This document shows, in pieces, positions 26,035 to 35,514 of a stretch of 64,000 bases of DNA. The stretch is from Geomobilimonas luticola (GTDB taxonomy: Bacteria > Desulfobacterota > Desulfuromonadia > Geobacterales > Geobacteraceae), in NCBI RefSeq assembly GCF_018476905.1, contig NZ_JAHCVK010000006.1:1-64000 (forward strand). Reading direction: 5' to 3'. The notes under the pieces were generated by a model, which was not told where the DNA came from, ran no database searches, and saw nothing but the letters and a program-made list of their open reading frames with translations. A program made the translations under genes and the position numbers. Position 1 is the first letter of the stretch. Each line of letters opens with the position of its first letter.

Positions 26035-27279
26035 ATGAGCGAAAAAACCCGCTGGCTCCTCATGCTCTGCCTGGCCCAGTGTTTCATCATGCTGGTGTTC
26101 ATCAACTATTCCGCCATCCTCCCGCTCCTTAAACAGGAATGGGGGATGAACAACACCATGGCGGGGAGCATCTTCTCCGTCTACCAGCTCGGCTATATCG
26201 CCTCGGGTGTCATCCTGAGCACCCTCACCGACAGGCTCAACATCCGCAACATCTTCATCGTTTCGATACTCTGGTCCGGCACCGCCAACCTCCTCTTCGC
26301 CCTCTATGCCCATGACTACCTTTCCGCCATGGTGCTCCGTGCCCTGACCGGCATCGGCATGGGGGGAACCTACATGCCGGGGCTGAAACTGGTGGCGGAA
26401 AAGTTCGCCCCCCACGAACGGGGAAAAGCCATCGGCATCTACGTCGGGGCACTGATGCTGGGAGCGTCCCTGTCGCTGGCCGTTACGGGAGGCGTTGCGT
26501 CCCTGGCCGGCTGGCGCACGGCGTTCATCGTCTGCTCCGTCGGCGTCTACCTGGGAGCACTCGTCTCGCTTCCCGTGTTCCGCGGTTACCGCCCCACGGT
26601 ACACGCCCGCATGGAACATGGATTTCGTGGCGAGATCGTCCGCAACAAACCGGCTTTCCTCATGATCCTCGGCTATGCTTCCCACATGTGGGAGATGTAT
26701 GGCATGCGGAGCTGGCTCGCCCCCTTCTACGCCGCGCTCCTCATCGGCCACGGCATCTCCCAGGGGAAGGCCACCGGCTGGGCGGCAACGGCAGCGGCCG
26801 TCATAACGGGCATGGGCACCTTTTCCACCGCCATCACCGGCACCCTGTCGGACCGGCTGGGACGGACCAGGACCATCATGCTCGTCATGACCGCCAGTGC
26901 AGCCTGCTCCTTCGCGTTCGGCTGGCTCATCAACTTTCCCCCTTACGTCGCCCTTGCGGCAGGACTGCTCTATGGCTATCTGACCGTGGCCGAATCGCCG
27001 GTCTTTTCCACCGGCCTGACCGAGCTGGTGGCTCCCGGTTACCTGGGGGCAGCCATGGGAATGCAGTCCCTCGTCGGCTATACCCTCGGCATGATCTCCC
27101 CCACCGTCTTCGGCTGGGCTCTTGACCTCTGTCGTGGCTGGGACCCCTTTCCCGGAGTTGCAGTTGACTGGGGGATAGCCTTTTCCACTGCCGGTTTAGG
27201 CGCCCTCGCCGGACCGGTCTTCATGTATCTCCTCCGGAGATGCCCGGAAAGCGGCAATATGGCGGGAGGACGGCGATGA
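26035..27279 (+). CDS. MFS transporter
   Basis: A 12-helix major facilitator. The first helix (LLMLCLAQCFIMLVFINYSAI), the loop motif A-like TDRLNIRN between TM2 and TM3, RALTGIGMGGTYMPGLKLVAEKF in TM4-5, and a mirrored motif SDRLGRTRTIM in the second half are all visible. The likely start is ATG 26035 (or 26026, two codons apart in context); the open frame from 25957 has no ribosome site. It resembles nitrate/sugar-type or drug MFS proteins; the substrate is unknown. Its stop overlaps the start of the histidine kinase (ATGA), implying coupled expression. Confidence 0.85.
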   Translation: MSEKTRWLLMLCLAQCFIMLVFINYSAILPLLKQEWGMNNTMAGSIFSVYQLGYIASGVILSTLTDRLNIRNIFIVSILWSGTANLLFALYAHDYLSAMVLRALTGIGMGGTYMPGLKLVAEKFAPHERGKAIGIYVGALMLGASLSLAVTGGVASLAGWRTAFIVCSVGVYLGALVSLPVFRGYRPTVHARMEHGFRGEIVRNKPAFLMILGYASHMWEMYGMRSWLAPFYAALLIGHGISQGKATGWAATAAAVITGMGTFSTAITGTLSDRLGRTRTIMLVMTASAACSFAFGWLINFPPYVALAAGLLYGYLTVAESPVFSTGLTELVAPGYLGAAMGMQSLVGYTLGMISPTVFGWALDLCRGWDPFPGVAVDWGIAFSTAGLGALAGPVFMYLLRRCPESGNMAGGRR

Positions 27280-29756
27280 AACGACTCACGCTGTTCAAGA
27301 AGATACTCCTCGCCATGCTCCTCATCTCCCTCCTGCCGCTTCTCGTTTCCTCCCTCCTCCTCTCGGTCAACCTGGGGAACACCCGGGAAAAACTTGCGGC
27401 CCGGATCGCCGCCACCGCCGACCAGGAGGCATCGGAGAGCCTGAGACTGAAGGCCGAACAGGTGGCGGATAACATCACCGACTTTCTCGCCACGTGCGAA
27501 GGAGACCTGAAGCTCCTTGCCGCCCTTCCCCGCGACCCGCGAACCCTCAAGGCCTTTTATGACAGCAGGCGGGGGGAAGTCTGGCACCGATTGATGACAC
27601 CGACGGGGCCCGGCGAAATCCGGGAGTGGTTCCCCCGTTACGCATCGCTCTCCATAGTCGACCGTTCGGGGCAGGAAACCTTTGCAATCCAGGAGGGGCG
27701 CATCCTGCCGCGGGGAGAGCTGCGCGATGTTTCCCTTCCCGCCAACACAGAATTCAAGAGCGAGGAGTATTTCCTGAAGACCCGCTCGCTCAAACCGGGT
27801 GAGATCTACGTTTCCCGTCTGACCGGTTTCCATGTTTCCAAACAGGAGCAGTTGTCCGGCGCCCTCGACCCGGAATCCGCAGTGCATGGCAAGGAATACC
27901 GCGGGGTCATCCGTTTCGCCACCCCGATGACGGACAGTCGCGGGAAATTCGCCGGCATCGTAGTCCTCTCCCTCGACCACCGTCATCTCATGGAGTTCTC
28001 CCAGCACATCCTCCCGGGAAAGAACGCCACGACGGTCTTCCCCTCCTACCAGAGCGGCAACTACGCCTTCCTCTTCGACGACGAGGGGTGGATCATCACC
28101 CATCCGAAATTCTGGGATATCCGGGGTCTCGACCGGGACGGCAAACTCATCCCCCCCTATACCGCAGCCTCCAGCAAGGAAGACGTGGCTACCGGCCGCA
28201 TACCGTACAACCTTGACCATGCCGGGTTCGTTCATCCCAATTATCCGGTGGTGGCCAATCTGGTGCGGGAAAAGAAGAGCGGACATGTGGACATCACCAA
28301 CGTGGGGGGGGCGACCAAGGTCATGGCCTTCGCACCCATCCTCTACCGGACGGGCGAATATGAACGGTCCGGCATCTTCGGCGGCGTAACCATAGGTTTC
28401 CAGACCGACCAGTTCCGGGAGGCTGCCCGGACCAGCGTCACCCTCATCAACCGCCAACTGCAGGAGCACATCACCACCAGCGCCTTCATTGTCGCCCTGA
28501 CGTCGCTCCTGGTGGTGTTCTGCGCATGGCTGCTCTCCCGCGGGATCACCCGCCCGCTGGCGGTCCTCACCGACCGTGCCCGGCAGCTTGCCGCAGGGGA
28601 AACCGGCAACCGTGTCGATGTGGCAAGCAGCGACGAAGTGGGAGAACTGGCCGAAAGCTTCAACCGGATGGCGGGCGAACTGGAACAGCGCAAGAACAAC
28701 CTGCTCCGGACGCTGGGGGAACTTCGCACCGAGCGAAACTTCAAGGAGAGCGTCCTCGACAGTATCTCCAGCGCCATCCTCACCCTTTCACCCGATGGCA
28801 CCCTCACCTCCATCAACGGTACCGGTCGGCGCTTTCTCGGTACGGCAGGCGAGATTGGTGCCCACCACCGCGACGTATTCCGCCAGTGGGGAGACATGCC
28901 GAACCGCATCGAACGGGTACTGGGGGGGGAGAAAGCGTACGGACGGGAACCGCTGACCATGGACCAGGACGGCCGTACCCACTACTTCGAAATCGGTTTT
29001 TTCCCCATCTACGAACATGCGACCGGCGGCATCACCGTCACCATGCGGGACGAGACGGAAAAGGAGGAACTGAGGGAAGAAATGACCCGGATGGACCGGC
29101 TCGCTTCCCTCGGCAAGCTCTCCGCCGGCATTGCCCACGAGGTGCGCAACCCCCTGACCGGCATCTCCCTTCTGCTGGACGACCTCCATGACCGGACCGG
29201 CCTCGATGCAGACAGCAAATCCCTGATGGGCAAGGCCCTGGCGGAAATCGAACGGGTCGAACGGCTCATTGCCGCCCTGCTCAACTTCGCCTCTCCCCCC
29301 AAGGCACGGTTCGTCGAAGGGGACCTGAACCAGGTGCTTCAGGACACTTTTCTGCTCCTGAAGCGGGAATGCGAGCGACAGAAGGTCGAACTCAGCTTTC
29401 TGCCGGCCCGTCTCCCCTCTTTCCCCTTTGACGGTGAAAAAATCAAGCAGTCCCTCCTCAACATCGTCAAAAATGCCCTTGAAGCCATGCCCGACGGGGG
29501 ACAGATCGGGGTACGGACCGGCCTCCAGGAGGGAATGGCAGTCATCACCGTTGCCGACAGCGGACCCGGCATCCCGGAGGCAGATCTTCCCCTCATCTTC
29601 GAGCCGTTCTTCACCCGCAAGGGAGCGGGCACCGGCCTGGGCCTCTCCATTACCCAGCGGATCGTGGAAGAGCACCATGGCCGGATAAGCGTGGAGAGCA
29701 CGGCCGGCAAGGGAACCCGTTTCACCATCCTGCTCCCCCTGGAACCGGTCGTCTGA
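27276..29756 (+). CDS. Membrane histidine kinase (Cache-HAMP-PAS-HisKA-HATPase)
   Basis: 826 residues. TM1 (ILLAMLLISLLPLLVSSLLLSV) is followed by a large periplasmic Cache-type sensor (about 35-400), TM2 (FIVALTSLLVVFCAWLL), HAMP (ITRPLAVLTDRARQLAAGE), a PAS domain (VLDSISSAILTLSPDGTL), and an NtrB-like kinase core with the H-box SAGIAHEVRNPLTG (His near residue 620), N-box NIVKNALEAM and G-boxes ADSGPGIPEAD and GAGTGLGLS. The start codon overlaps the MFS stop, so kinase and carrier are co-translated and may sense the same ligand. The sigma-54 regulator at 32.4 kb is a candidate partner. Confidence 0.93.
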   Translation: MKRLTLFKKILLAMLLISLLPLLVSSLLLSVNLGNTREKLAARIAATADQEASESLRLKAEQVADNITDFLATCEGDLKLLAALPRDPRTLKAFYDSRRGEVWHRLMTPTGPGEIREWFPRYASLSIVDRSGQETFAIQEGRILPRGELRDVSLPANTEFKSEEYFLKTRSLKPGEIYVSRLTGFHVSKQEQLSGALDPESAVHGKEYRGVIRFATPMTDSRGKFAGIVVLSLDHRHLMEFSQHILPGKNATTVFPSYQSGNYAFLFDDEGWIITHPKFWDIRGLDRDGKLIPPYTAASSKEDVATGRIPYNLDHAGFVHPNYPVVANLVREKKSGHVDITNVGGATKVMAFAPILYRTGEYERSGIFGGVTIGFQTDQFREAARTSVTLINRQLQEHITTSAFIVALTSLLVVFCAWLLSRGITRPLAVLTDRARQLAAGETGNRVDVASSDEVGELAESFNRMAGELEQRKNNLLRTLGELRTERNFKESVLDSISSAILTLSPDGTLTSINGTGRRFLGTAGEIGAHHRDVFRQWGDMPNRIERVLGGEKAYGREPLTMDQDGRTHYFEIGFFPIYEHATGGITVTMRDETEKEELREEMTRMDRLASLGKLSAGIAHEVRNPLTGISLLLDDLHDRTGLDADSKSLMGKALAEIERVERLIAALLNFASPPKARFVEGDLNQVLQDTFLLLKRECERQKVELSFLPARLPSFPFDGEKIKQSLLNIVKNALEAMPDGGQIGVRTGLQEGMAVITVADSGPGIPEADLPLIFEPFFTRKGAGTGLGLSITQRIVEEHHGRISVESTAGKGTRFTILLPLEPVV

Positions 29757-29763
29757 CCGAACG

Positions 29764-29801
29764 AAGAAAGGCCGCAGCTTTCCCAGCCTGCGGCCTTTCT
29801 T
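29764..29801. terminator. Bidirectional intrinsic terminator
   Basis: A perfect 14-bp stem (AAGAAAGGCCGCAG with its complement) lies between the convergent kinase and transglutaminase genes, with A/T-rich ends on both sides. Confidence 0.85.
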
Positions 29802-29822
29802 GTCATCCCTGCGTCCAGGTCG

Positions 29823-30833
29823 TTATTTTTCGCGATAGCTGATCCGGTAGACGAAGCTCTTCGGTTCATAGAAGTCAAGAGCCTTCCCTCCCACCTCGGC
29901 ATAGGGATAGCCGAAGGTATTCAGGGGCGCCCCGGCCTGGGGTGGGTTGAGGATCAGGTCGCGGCCTACTGCCAGCTTGATCCGGTACGGGTCGATCCCC
30001 CCCCAGAAATAGGCGCGGTAGTCGGCCGTCTTCGGATCCGCCAGTTCCAGTTTTTCCGTCAGCATCGCCTTCCGGACATCGGCCGGATCGACCGGTACCC
30101 AGCCGTACCCCGGCAGGAAGAACTCCGCCCAACAGTGCTGCCAGGTGGTGATGTCCTCCGTCTCCTTCTTTCCGAGCCGGATGCCGAATATCTCCCGGGC
30201 CGGCACACCGGCTGCGCGACAGAGGGAGATGAAAACCGAGGAGATATCGGTGCATTTCCCCCCTGGTTTCGGAAGAAGGGCGCAGACGTCCCCCTTGCCG
30301 CAGCCGCGGGTGGCGGGATCGCGGTAGGTGTTTTCACAGGTCCAGTCGTAGATGGCCCGCGCCTTTTCAAAAACGGTCTTTTTCCCTTTGGTGATGCTGT
30401 CGGACAGCTTCTTCACCTCACCGTCAACGGGACCGAGACTGGTGGCGGCCAGGTAGGGTGCGAAATCGGCACGGTTCCAAGCCTGCTCTTCCCGGGGAAG
30501 CTCGCGCCGCAGGACTTCCTGGCGCTCCACGGCAAAGGAAAGCGTCAGCTTGCGGCTCTTCGCCTCCTTGCCCCACCTTGCATAGAGCATCGGCGTGCCA
30601 TTGACCCTGTCCGTGTAGACACCGCTCTCCGCGTAGTCACCGGCTACGTTGACACTGCTCACCAGCTGATCCTTGTCGGAAACCGGGTACGGCAGCCACA
30701 ACTTCGCATCCGCTCCCGTTGCCTGGGCCGACAGGTCCACCTCCACCGTTATCACGCCGGCACGGCTGCCGGCCCAAGCTGAGTTCCCCGCCAGCAGCAG
30801 CATGGTCATACACATCATCATCGCCTTCTTCAT
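29823..30833 (-). CDS. Exported transglutaminase-like protein
   Basis: 336 residues. The signal peptide is MKKAMMMCMTMLLLAGNSAWA. After a beta-rich N-terminal half, the transglutaminase-like core has the catalytic Cys in GGKCTDISSVFISLCRAAG, His in TWQHCWAEFFLPGYGW and Asp in VPVDPADVRK, a complete papain-like triad. Bacterial members often act as proteases or cross-linkers of envelope proteins. It lies 31 bases after the rhodanese gene with a shared transcript. The role is unknown. Confidence 0.85.
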   Translation of the reverse strand: MKKAMMMCMTMLLLAGNSAWAGSRAGVITVEVDLSAQATGADAKLWLPYPVSDKDQLVSSVNVAGDYAESGVYTDRVNGTPMLYARWGKEAKSRKLTLSFAVERQEVLRRELPREEQAWNRADFAPYLAATSLGPVDGEVKKLSDSITKGKKTVFEKARAIYDWTCENTYRDPATRGCGKGDVCALLPKPGGKCTDISSVFISLCRAAGVPAREIFGIRLGKKETEDITTWQHCWAEFFLPGYGWVPVDPADVRKAMLTEKLELADPKTADYRAYFWGGIDPYRIKLAVGRDLILNPPQAGAPLNTFGYPYAEVGGKALDFYEPKSFVYRISYREK

Positions 30834-30864
30834 GCACGCTCCTCTATTTAGTACTTTCCGTTCG

Positions 30865-31290
30865 CTACCTGCCGCTTACGGTCATTTCCGGATAGGGCCA
30901 CCCATCCATTCCCTTTTCCAGGATAAGGAGACGCGACTCGGCTACCCCCTGCTCCTTCAGGTAGGTGAACGCGTTCTTGGCGCCGCCACCCCCACGGGGA
31001 CAGACGATGACCACATCACCCCGGCCGGCCTTGATCGCCGGTAGCACGGCATCGAGCTTTTTCCGGTCGGCATCGCTGTTTGCCGGAAAGGCGCCGGTCT
31101 CGATGGCTCCCTTGAAATGGTGCTTGACAAATTGGTTGGGAAGCTGAATGTCGACAATAACAACCGGCGCACCACTCGCGAGCAAGTTCCTGAACGTTTC
31201 CTGCTTCACGTACCGATAGTCGCCGGCACCGGCGGCCGTGCACCAGAGCAGCGCAAGCAATGCAACCTGTGCCACAAATAAGTATCTCAT
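30865..31290 (-). CDS. Exported rhodanese-like sulfurtransferase
   Basis: 141 residues with a signal peptide (RYLFVAQVALLALLWCTAAGAG). The single rhodanese domain shows VVIVDIQLPNQFVKHHFKGAI and an active-site loop VIVCPRGGGGAKNAF with the catalytic Cys. The loop is Gly-rich rather than the classic CxxGxR, so activity may differ. It is divergent from a LysR gene, which is a likely regulator, and upstream of the transglutaminase-like gene. Confidence 0.85.
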   Translation of the reverse strand: MRYLFVAQVALLALLWCTAAGAGDYRYVKQETFRNLLASGAPVVIVDIQLPNQFVKHHFKGAIETGAFPANSDADRKKLDAVLPAIKAGRGDVVIVCPRGGGGAKNAFTYLKEQGVAESRLLILEKGMDGWPYPEMTVSGR

Positions 31291-31444
31291 CCCTGTTTCC
31301 TTTCACTCCCTACGGGATTATTGCACACTGAATAACCAGTTGACGCGATGATGGCTGAACATTAATAAGCCATTGACAGCCACAATGCAAATTGATAATT
31401 TTCATGTTACCGATAAGATATATCGAATTTTTAAATGGTGATCT

Positions 31445-32353
31445 ATGAACTTCAAGCAACTGGAAGTGTTCCTGGCGGTAGCCGATACGGGTAGTTTTTC
31501 CCGGGGAGCCGAGGCGACCTTTCTCACCCAGTCCACCGTAAGCCAGCACATCGCCGCCCTGGAAAAGGAATTTGGCCTCAAGCTGCTGGACCGGACCGGC
31601 CGGGGTGCCCTCCTGACCGAAGGTGGCAAGGTACTGTGCCAGCATGCCCGGCAGATACTGGCCGGTGCCGCCGGCCTGGATCATGCCATGCGCCGGTTCA
31701 AGGGGATTGAAGAGGCCGTGCTCAGGATCGGTGGCAGCAACATTCCCGGCGACTACCTGATACCCGCTGTCCTCCCCCTCCTCTTGGAGCGTTTCCCCGG
31801 GCTGCAGGTGACGCTGGTACAGGGGGACAGCCACGAGATACTGGAAAAACTGGCCCGGGAAACCGTCGAAATAGGAGTGGTCGGGAACGCCGATTCCCGG
31901 GAAGATGTGGACTTCGAGCCGCTGGTCCGCGATACTATCCGCCTGGTCGTAGGACGCGGGCATCGCTGGCGTAATAAAGGCGACATCGCACTGACAGAAC
32001 TCGTCGAAGAACCGTTGATCCTCAGGGAGGAAGGTTCGGGCACCGGCAAGGCACTCGCTGTTGCACTTCAACAGGCAGGAATCGACATCGGCAAATTGAC
32101 CATAAAAGCACGGCTGGGAAGCAACGAAGCGGTTAAACAGGCGGTGACGGCCGGGATTGGAGTGGCCTTCATGTCGGAGCTGTCGACGGGAAGGGAACTG
32201 GAGCGGGGGGATCTGGCGGCAATTGACGTGAGCGGGCTGCAGGTGGTGCGCTCGTTCTATATTGCCACCCGCGCGGGTCGCGAGCTATCGCCAGCGGCAC
32301 GGGCCTTCGCAACGGTGATGAAAGAAAAATATCAGCTCCCCCCAGGAAGGTAG
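31445..32353 (+). CDS. LysR-family transcriptional regulator
   Basis: 302 residues. The N-terminal winged HTH is MNFKQLEVFLAVADTGSFSRGAEATFLTQSTVSQHI. The effector domain contains RIGGSNIPGDYLIPAVLP and ILREEGSGTGKAL, the sulfate/acetylserine-type phosphate-binding pattern also found in CysB/CysL and selenium-associated LysR proteins. It is divergent from the rhodanese gene, a typical target arrangement. A small palindrome CGATA/TATCG at 31411-31425 could be its box. The stop is 2 bases before the sigma-54 regulator, so these two are one transcript. Confidence 0.9.
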   Translation: MNFKQLEVFLAVADTGSFSRGAEATFLTQSTVSQHIAALEKEFGLKLLDRTGRGALLTEGGKVLCQHARQILAGAAGLDHAMRRFKGIEEAVLRIGGSNIPGDYLIPAVLPLLLERFPGLQVTLVQGDSHEILEKLARETVEIGVVGNADSREDVDFEPLVRDTIRLVVGRGHRWRNKGDIALTELVEEPLILREEGSGTGKALAVALQQAGIDIGKLTIKARLGSNEAVKQAVTAGIGVAFMSELSTGRELERGDLAAIDVSGLQVVRSFYIATRAGRELSPAARAFATVMKEKYQLPPGR

Positions 32354-32355
32354 TC

Positions 32356-33726
32356 ATGGAAAAGATACTGATCATCGACGACGAGGCCTTCATCCGGGAA
32401 AACGTGGAAAGGATTCTCCGGGAGGACGGCTACACGGTCCTGGGTGCCGCCAGCGGGCGGGAAGCCCTGGAGCAGGTCGGCGACGAAGATGTGGATCTGG
32501 TGCTCCTCGACCTGAACCTGGGGCCCGAGGACGGCATCGAGGTTCTCAAGGAGTTGAGAAAGTTCGACCCGGAACTGCTCGTCATCATCATCACCGGTTT
32601 CGGATCGGTGGAGAGCGCCGTGGATGCCCTGAAACTGGGGGCCTTCCACTACATGAAGAAACCGTTCAAGGCCGATGCCCTGCGGGTCATCGTCAAGCTG
32701 GCGCTCCAGACCCAGAGCCTGAAGCGGGAGGTACGCAATTTCCGCAAGGGGGACCTGGAACTGTTCGAAAAGGTCCCCATGGTCGGCGCCAGCCCCGCCC
32801 AGCTGGACATCAACCGGCAGGTACGGGAGATTGCCCGTTTTCCCGCCTCCACCGTCCTCATCACCGGCGAGTCGGGAACCGGCAAGGAACTGGTGGCAAA
32901 GGCCATCCACCACCTGTCGGACCGGCGCGAAGCGCCGTTCATCGAGATCAACTGCGCCTCCATCCCGGTGAACCTTCTGGAGAGCGAGCTGTTCGGCCAC
33001 GAAAGGGGGGCGTTCACCGATGCCGGGCAGCGCAAGCTCGGCCTGTTCGAAGAGGCGAACAAAGGGACGATCTTTCTGGACGAGGTGGGTGAGATGGACC
33101 CGGCCATGCAGGCCAAGCTCCTGCGGGTATTGGAAGAGCGCAGGATACGGCGGGTCGGCGGCACACGCAACATCGACATCGACGTACGGGTCATCGCCGC
33201 CACCAACCGCAACCTGCAGAAGTCCATCAAGGAAGGGCACTTCAGGGAGGACCTCTACTACCGGCTGAACGTCTTCCCGATCCCCATTCCTCCGCTTCGG
33301 GAACGGCGTGAAGACATACCGGTCCTTGCCACCTTCTACCTGGAACTGTTCAACCGGGCCTTTTCCCGGGGATTCCAGGATATCGAACCTGCTGCCATCG
33401 ATCTGATGCGGGGATACGACTGGCCGGGCAACATCCGCGAGCTGAAGAACGTCATCGAGCGAATCTGCATCATGCACAGCGGTCCCCTCCTGAAACCCGA
33501 GCATCTTCCCCATGAGCTCGCCCAGCAGAATGGCCAGGAACTGACTGCTCCCCAGACACTGGTGACTGACCTGGCGTTGGGACTGGAAGAGGCAACGGAG
33601 CGTTACGAGAGCGCCCTGATCCGCCAGGCCCTTGACCAGACCGGAGGCAACGTCCTCCAGACAGCCCAGCTCCTCAAGGTGCCACGGGGAACGCTACGGT
33701 ACAAGATGGGGAAGTACGGGTTGTAA
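32356..33726 (+). CDS. NtrC-family sigma-54 response regulator
   Basis: 456 residues: a receiver with phosphoacceptor Asp52 (LVLLDLNLG) and acidic pair DD8-9, then an AAA+ domain with Walker A GESGTGKE, the sigma-54 contact loop GAFTDA (a variant of GAFTGA), Walker B GTIFLDEVGEMD and PIPIPPLRERREDIP. The Fis-type HTH is at the end (GGNVLQTAQLLKVPRGTLRYKM). The ribosome site AGGAAGG lies within the last codons of the LysR gene. The Cache kinase at 27.3 kb may phosphorylate it. Confidence 0.95.
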   Translation: MEKILIIDDEAFIRENVERILREDGYTVLGAASGREALEQVGDEDVDLVLLDLNLGPEDGIEVLKELRKFDPELLVIIITGFGSVESAVDALKLGAFHYMKKPFKADALRVIVKLALQTQSLKREVRNFRKGDLELFEKVPMVGASPAQLDINRQVREIARFPASTVLITGESGTGKELVAKAIHHLSDRREAPFIEINCASIPVNLLESELFGHERGAFTDAGQRKLGLFEEANKGTIFLDEVGEMDPAMQAKLLRVLEERRIRRVGGTRNIDIDVRVIAATNRNLQKSIKEGHFREDLYYRLNVFPIPIPPLRERREDIPVLATFYLELFNRAFSRGFQDIEPAAIDLMRGYDWPGNIRELKNVIERICIMHSGPLLKPEHLPHELAQQNGQELTAPQTLVTDLALGLEEATERYESALIRQALDQTGGNVLQTAQLLKVPRGTLRYKMGKYGL

Positions 33727-33733
33727 TCGCGCA

Positions 33734-33775
33734 AAAGCCCGCTTCAGAGATCACGATCACTCTGAAGCGGGCTTT
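33734..33775. terminator. Bidirectional terminator
   Basis: A perfect 15-bp stem (AAAGCCCGCTTCAGA with complement) with a 12-base loop lies between the convergent regulator and DsbC-like genes. Confidence 0.85.
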
Positions 33776-33806
33776 CCCGTCTCACGGATTTCCCTGCTGC
33801 AGCAGG

Positions 33807-34523
33807 TTACTTCAGAAGCTGCTCCAGCTGCTGGGTATCGGCTCCCACCACCTGCTTGCCGCCAACGAACATGGTCGGCGTCCCCTGTACCCCCATCTTT
33901 TTCCCCAGTGCCAGGTGCTCCTGGGCCAGCGCCTTGATCGCCTCGCTGTAACTGTCCTGGGGTTTGGGCTGAGTCGGGTCGAGCATCATCTCCTTGTAGG
34001 CCTTTTCCTTGTCCTTGGCGGCGAGGATGTAGTGCACCTTGTTGATCGCCTGGGGATGGGCCAGGGGAGTGAAATAGACATAACGGGTGACATCGGTCCG
34101 GTTCTTGAAATACTCCGAAACCTTCTTGCAGTAGGGGCAGTCGGGATCGGTGAATTCGATCACCACCTTCTTGCCGTTCCCCACCTTGACCGCCTTGTCA
34201 AGGGGAAGGGTCTGCACCAGCTTTGCGGCCAGCTCTCCCCGTTTTTCGGCGGTAAGACTCTTGCCCGGCGGAGCGTAGATGTCCCCCACGAAGAGATATT
34301 CCTTTTCGGGGTAAAAATAGACGATATTCTGCCCGACTACCACTTCATAGAAGCCCTTGACGTCAGCGGGCTCGATACTGTCGTATTTCAGCTGCGGAAA
34401 CGCCTTCTTCAGAACCGCTTCGACGTTGCCTCCTGCCGTCGCACCGAACGCAACCTGCGCACAAACCAGCACCGCAATTCCTGCCGACAACAGGGGGTAC
34501 CTGCTTCTTCTCACTGATTTCAT
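33807..34523 (-). CDS. DsbC/DsbG-like thiol-disulfide isomerase
   Basis: 238 residues with a signal peptide (RRSRYPLLSAGIAVLVCAQVAFG). The N-terminal dimerisation domain is DsbC-like (VEAVLKKAFPQLKYDSIEPADVKGFYEVVVG). The thioredoxin domain has the CPYC active site in DPDCPYCKKV and a cis-Pro in VQGTPTMFVGG. It would repair disulfides in the periplasm, relevant to the multi-Cys secreted proteins here. ATG 34523 follows AGGAGA. It is 24 bases downstream of the L,D-transpeptidase gene, in the same operon. Confidence 0.92.
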   Translation of the reverse strand: MKSVRRSRYPLLSAGIAVLVCAQVAFGATAGGNVEAVLKKAFPQLKYDSIEPADVKGFYEVVVGQNIVYFYPEKEYLFVGDIYAPPGKSLTAEKRGELAAKLVQTLPLDKAVKVGNGKKVVIEFTDPDCPYCKKVSEYFKNRTDVTRYVYFTPLAHPQAINKVHYILAAKDKEKAYKEMMLDPTQPKPQDSYSEAIKALAQEHLALGKKMGVQGTPTMFVGGKQVVGADTQQLEQLLK

Positions 34524-34547
34524 TGAGTGTCTCCTGGTCATCTGTTG

Positions 34548-35414
34548 TTAGTTGCCCGTAATCAGGGCAAAGAGCGACTTTCCGTGGATACGGGGATTAT
34601 CGCCGATCACTTCCACGACCGGCCCGCTTTCAAGCTCCTCCAGTTCACCCGTGTCGTCCTCGTAATCCGCCTCCCCGACAGCCCAGTTGTAGAGCTTGTG
34701 GGAATCGAGCAGGACCGGCCGGGCAGGGATATCGTAGACCCTTTTCTGCATCGCTTCATCATACACCCCGATGCAGCCGTGGGAACCGGGCCGCCCGGGG
34801 AGATCGCGGGCATGGATCCAGTACGACACATTCTCCTTGTCGATATAAAAGCGGATCGCGTTGTCCATGGGGTACTGCTCGCTCTCGTCTTCGGTCTTGT
34901 AAAGGGAGGAGGTGTGATTCCGGTGACGGGCATCGACCCGGAACACGCCGGTGGGGGATTTGTGGGTATCGCTCCCCGTGGCGACCGGCATGGAGAACTT
35001 CAGGTTCCCCTTTTCGTAGGCACCGAGCCACTGCTCCGTGAGGCTGACGAGGATGTACTTCCCATGCCGCCGGGCAGGCTCGTAGGACCGCGGCAGGGGG
35101 GTATAGTCGCGGATGTCGTCCATCCGCTTCGGAACCTTGATGGTCATGCCGGGATAGACATGGCGACGATCGATCCTGTTGAAGCGGGCCACCAGGGGCC
35201 AGTCCTTACCGAACAGTGATTCGATGGTGTCCTGGGGCTGGATGAATCGGGGTTCCCACTCGATCTCCGCCTGGCTCGGATAATCGATCCTGCTCAGGTC
35301 TTCCTTGGCGGGGTCACGGGGATTGGCCGCGGGCTCGGACGTGGCTTCGGGGTTGTAGACGACAATGGCAACGAGTGAAATGAGCAATAGGATGTAGACG
35401 ACTTTGCGCAGCAT
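34548..35414 (-). CDS. L,D-transpeptidase with LysM-like domain
   Basis: 288 residues: an N-terminal membrane anchor (KVVYILLLISLVAIVVY), a LysM-like segment (FIQPQDTIESLFGKDWPLVA to VYPGMTIKVPKR) and a YkuD catalytic domain ending in WIHARDLPGRPGSHGCIGV with the active-site Cys. It makes 3-3 peptidoglycan cross-links or attaches outer-membrane proteins to the wall. ATG 35414 is preceded by GGGAAG. A terminator separates it from meaB upstream, so it is probably transcribed from its own promoter with the DsbC-like gene. Confidence 0.92.
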   Translation of the reverse strand: MLRKVVYILLLISLVAIVVYNPEATSEPAANPRDPAKEDLSRIDYPSQAEIEWEPRFIQPQDTIESLFGKDWPLVARFNRIDRRHVYPGMTIKVPKRMDDIRDYTPLPRSYEPARRHGKYILVSLTEQWLGAYEKGNLKFSMPVATGSDTHKSPTGVFRVDARHRNHTSSLYKTEDESEQYPMDNAIRFYIDKENVSYWIHARDLPGRPGSHGCIGVYDEAMQKRVYDIPARPVLLDSHKLYNWAVGEADYEDDTGELEELESGPVVEVIGDNPRIHGKSLFALITGN

Positions 35415-35434
35415 GGTGCTCTTCCCTGTCTGAT

Positions 35435-35463
35435 GAAAAAACAAATGGGGCACACGCCCCAAA
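35435..35463 (-). terminator. Terminator downstream of meaB
   Basis: On the minus strand TTGGGGC-GTGT-GCCCCA is followed by TTTGTTTTTT. It ends the acyl-CoA operon before the L,D-transpeptidase gene. Confidence 0.7.
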
Positions 35464-35514
35464 TTGATGCTTCAATACGTACCATTTTTTCATCGACCGG
35501 GTCAAGGAAAAGGG

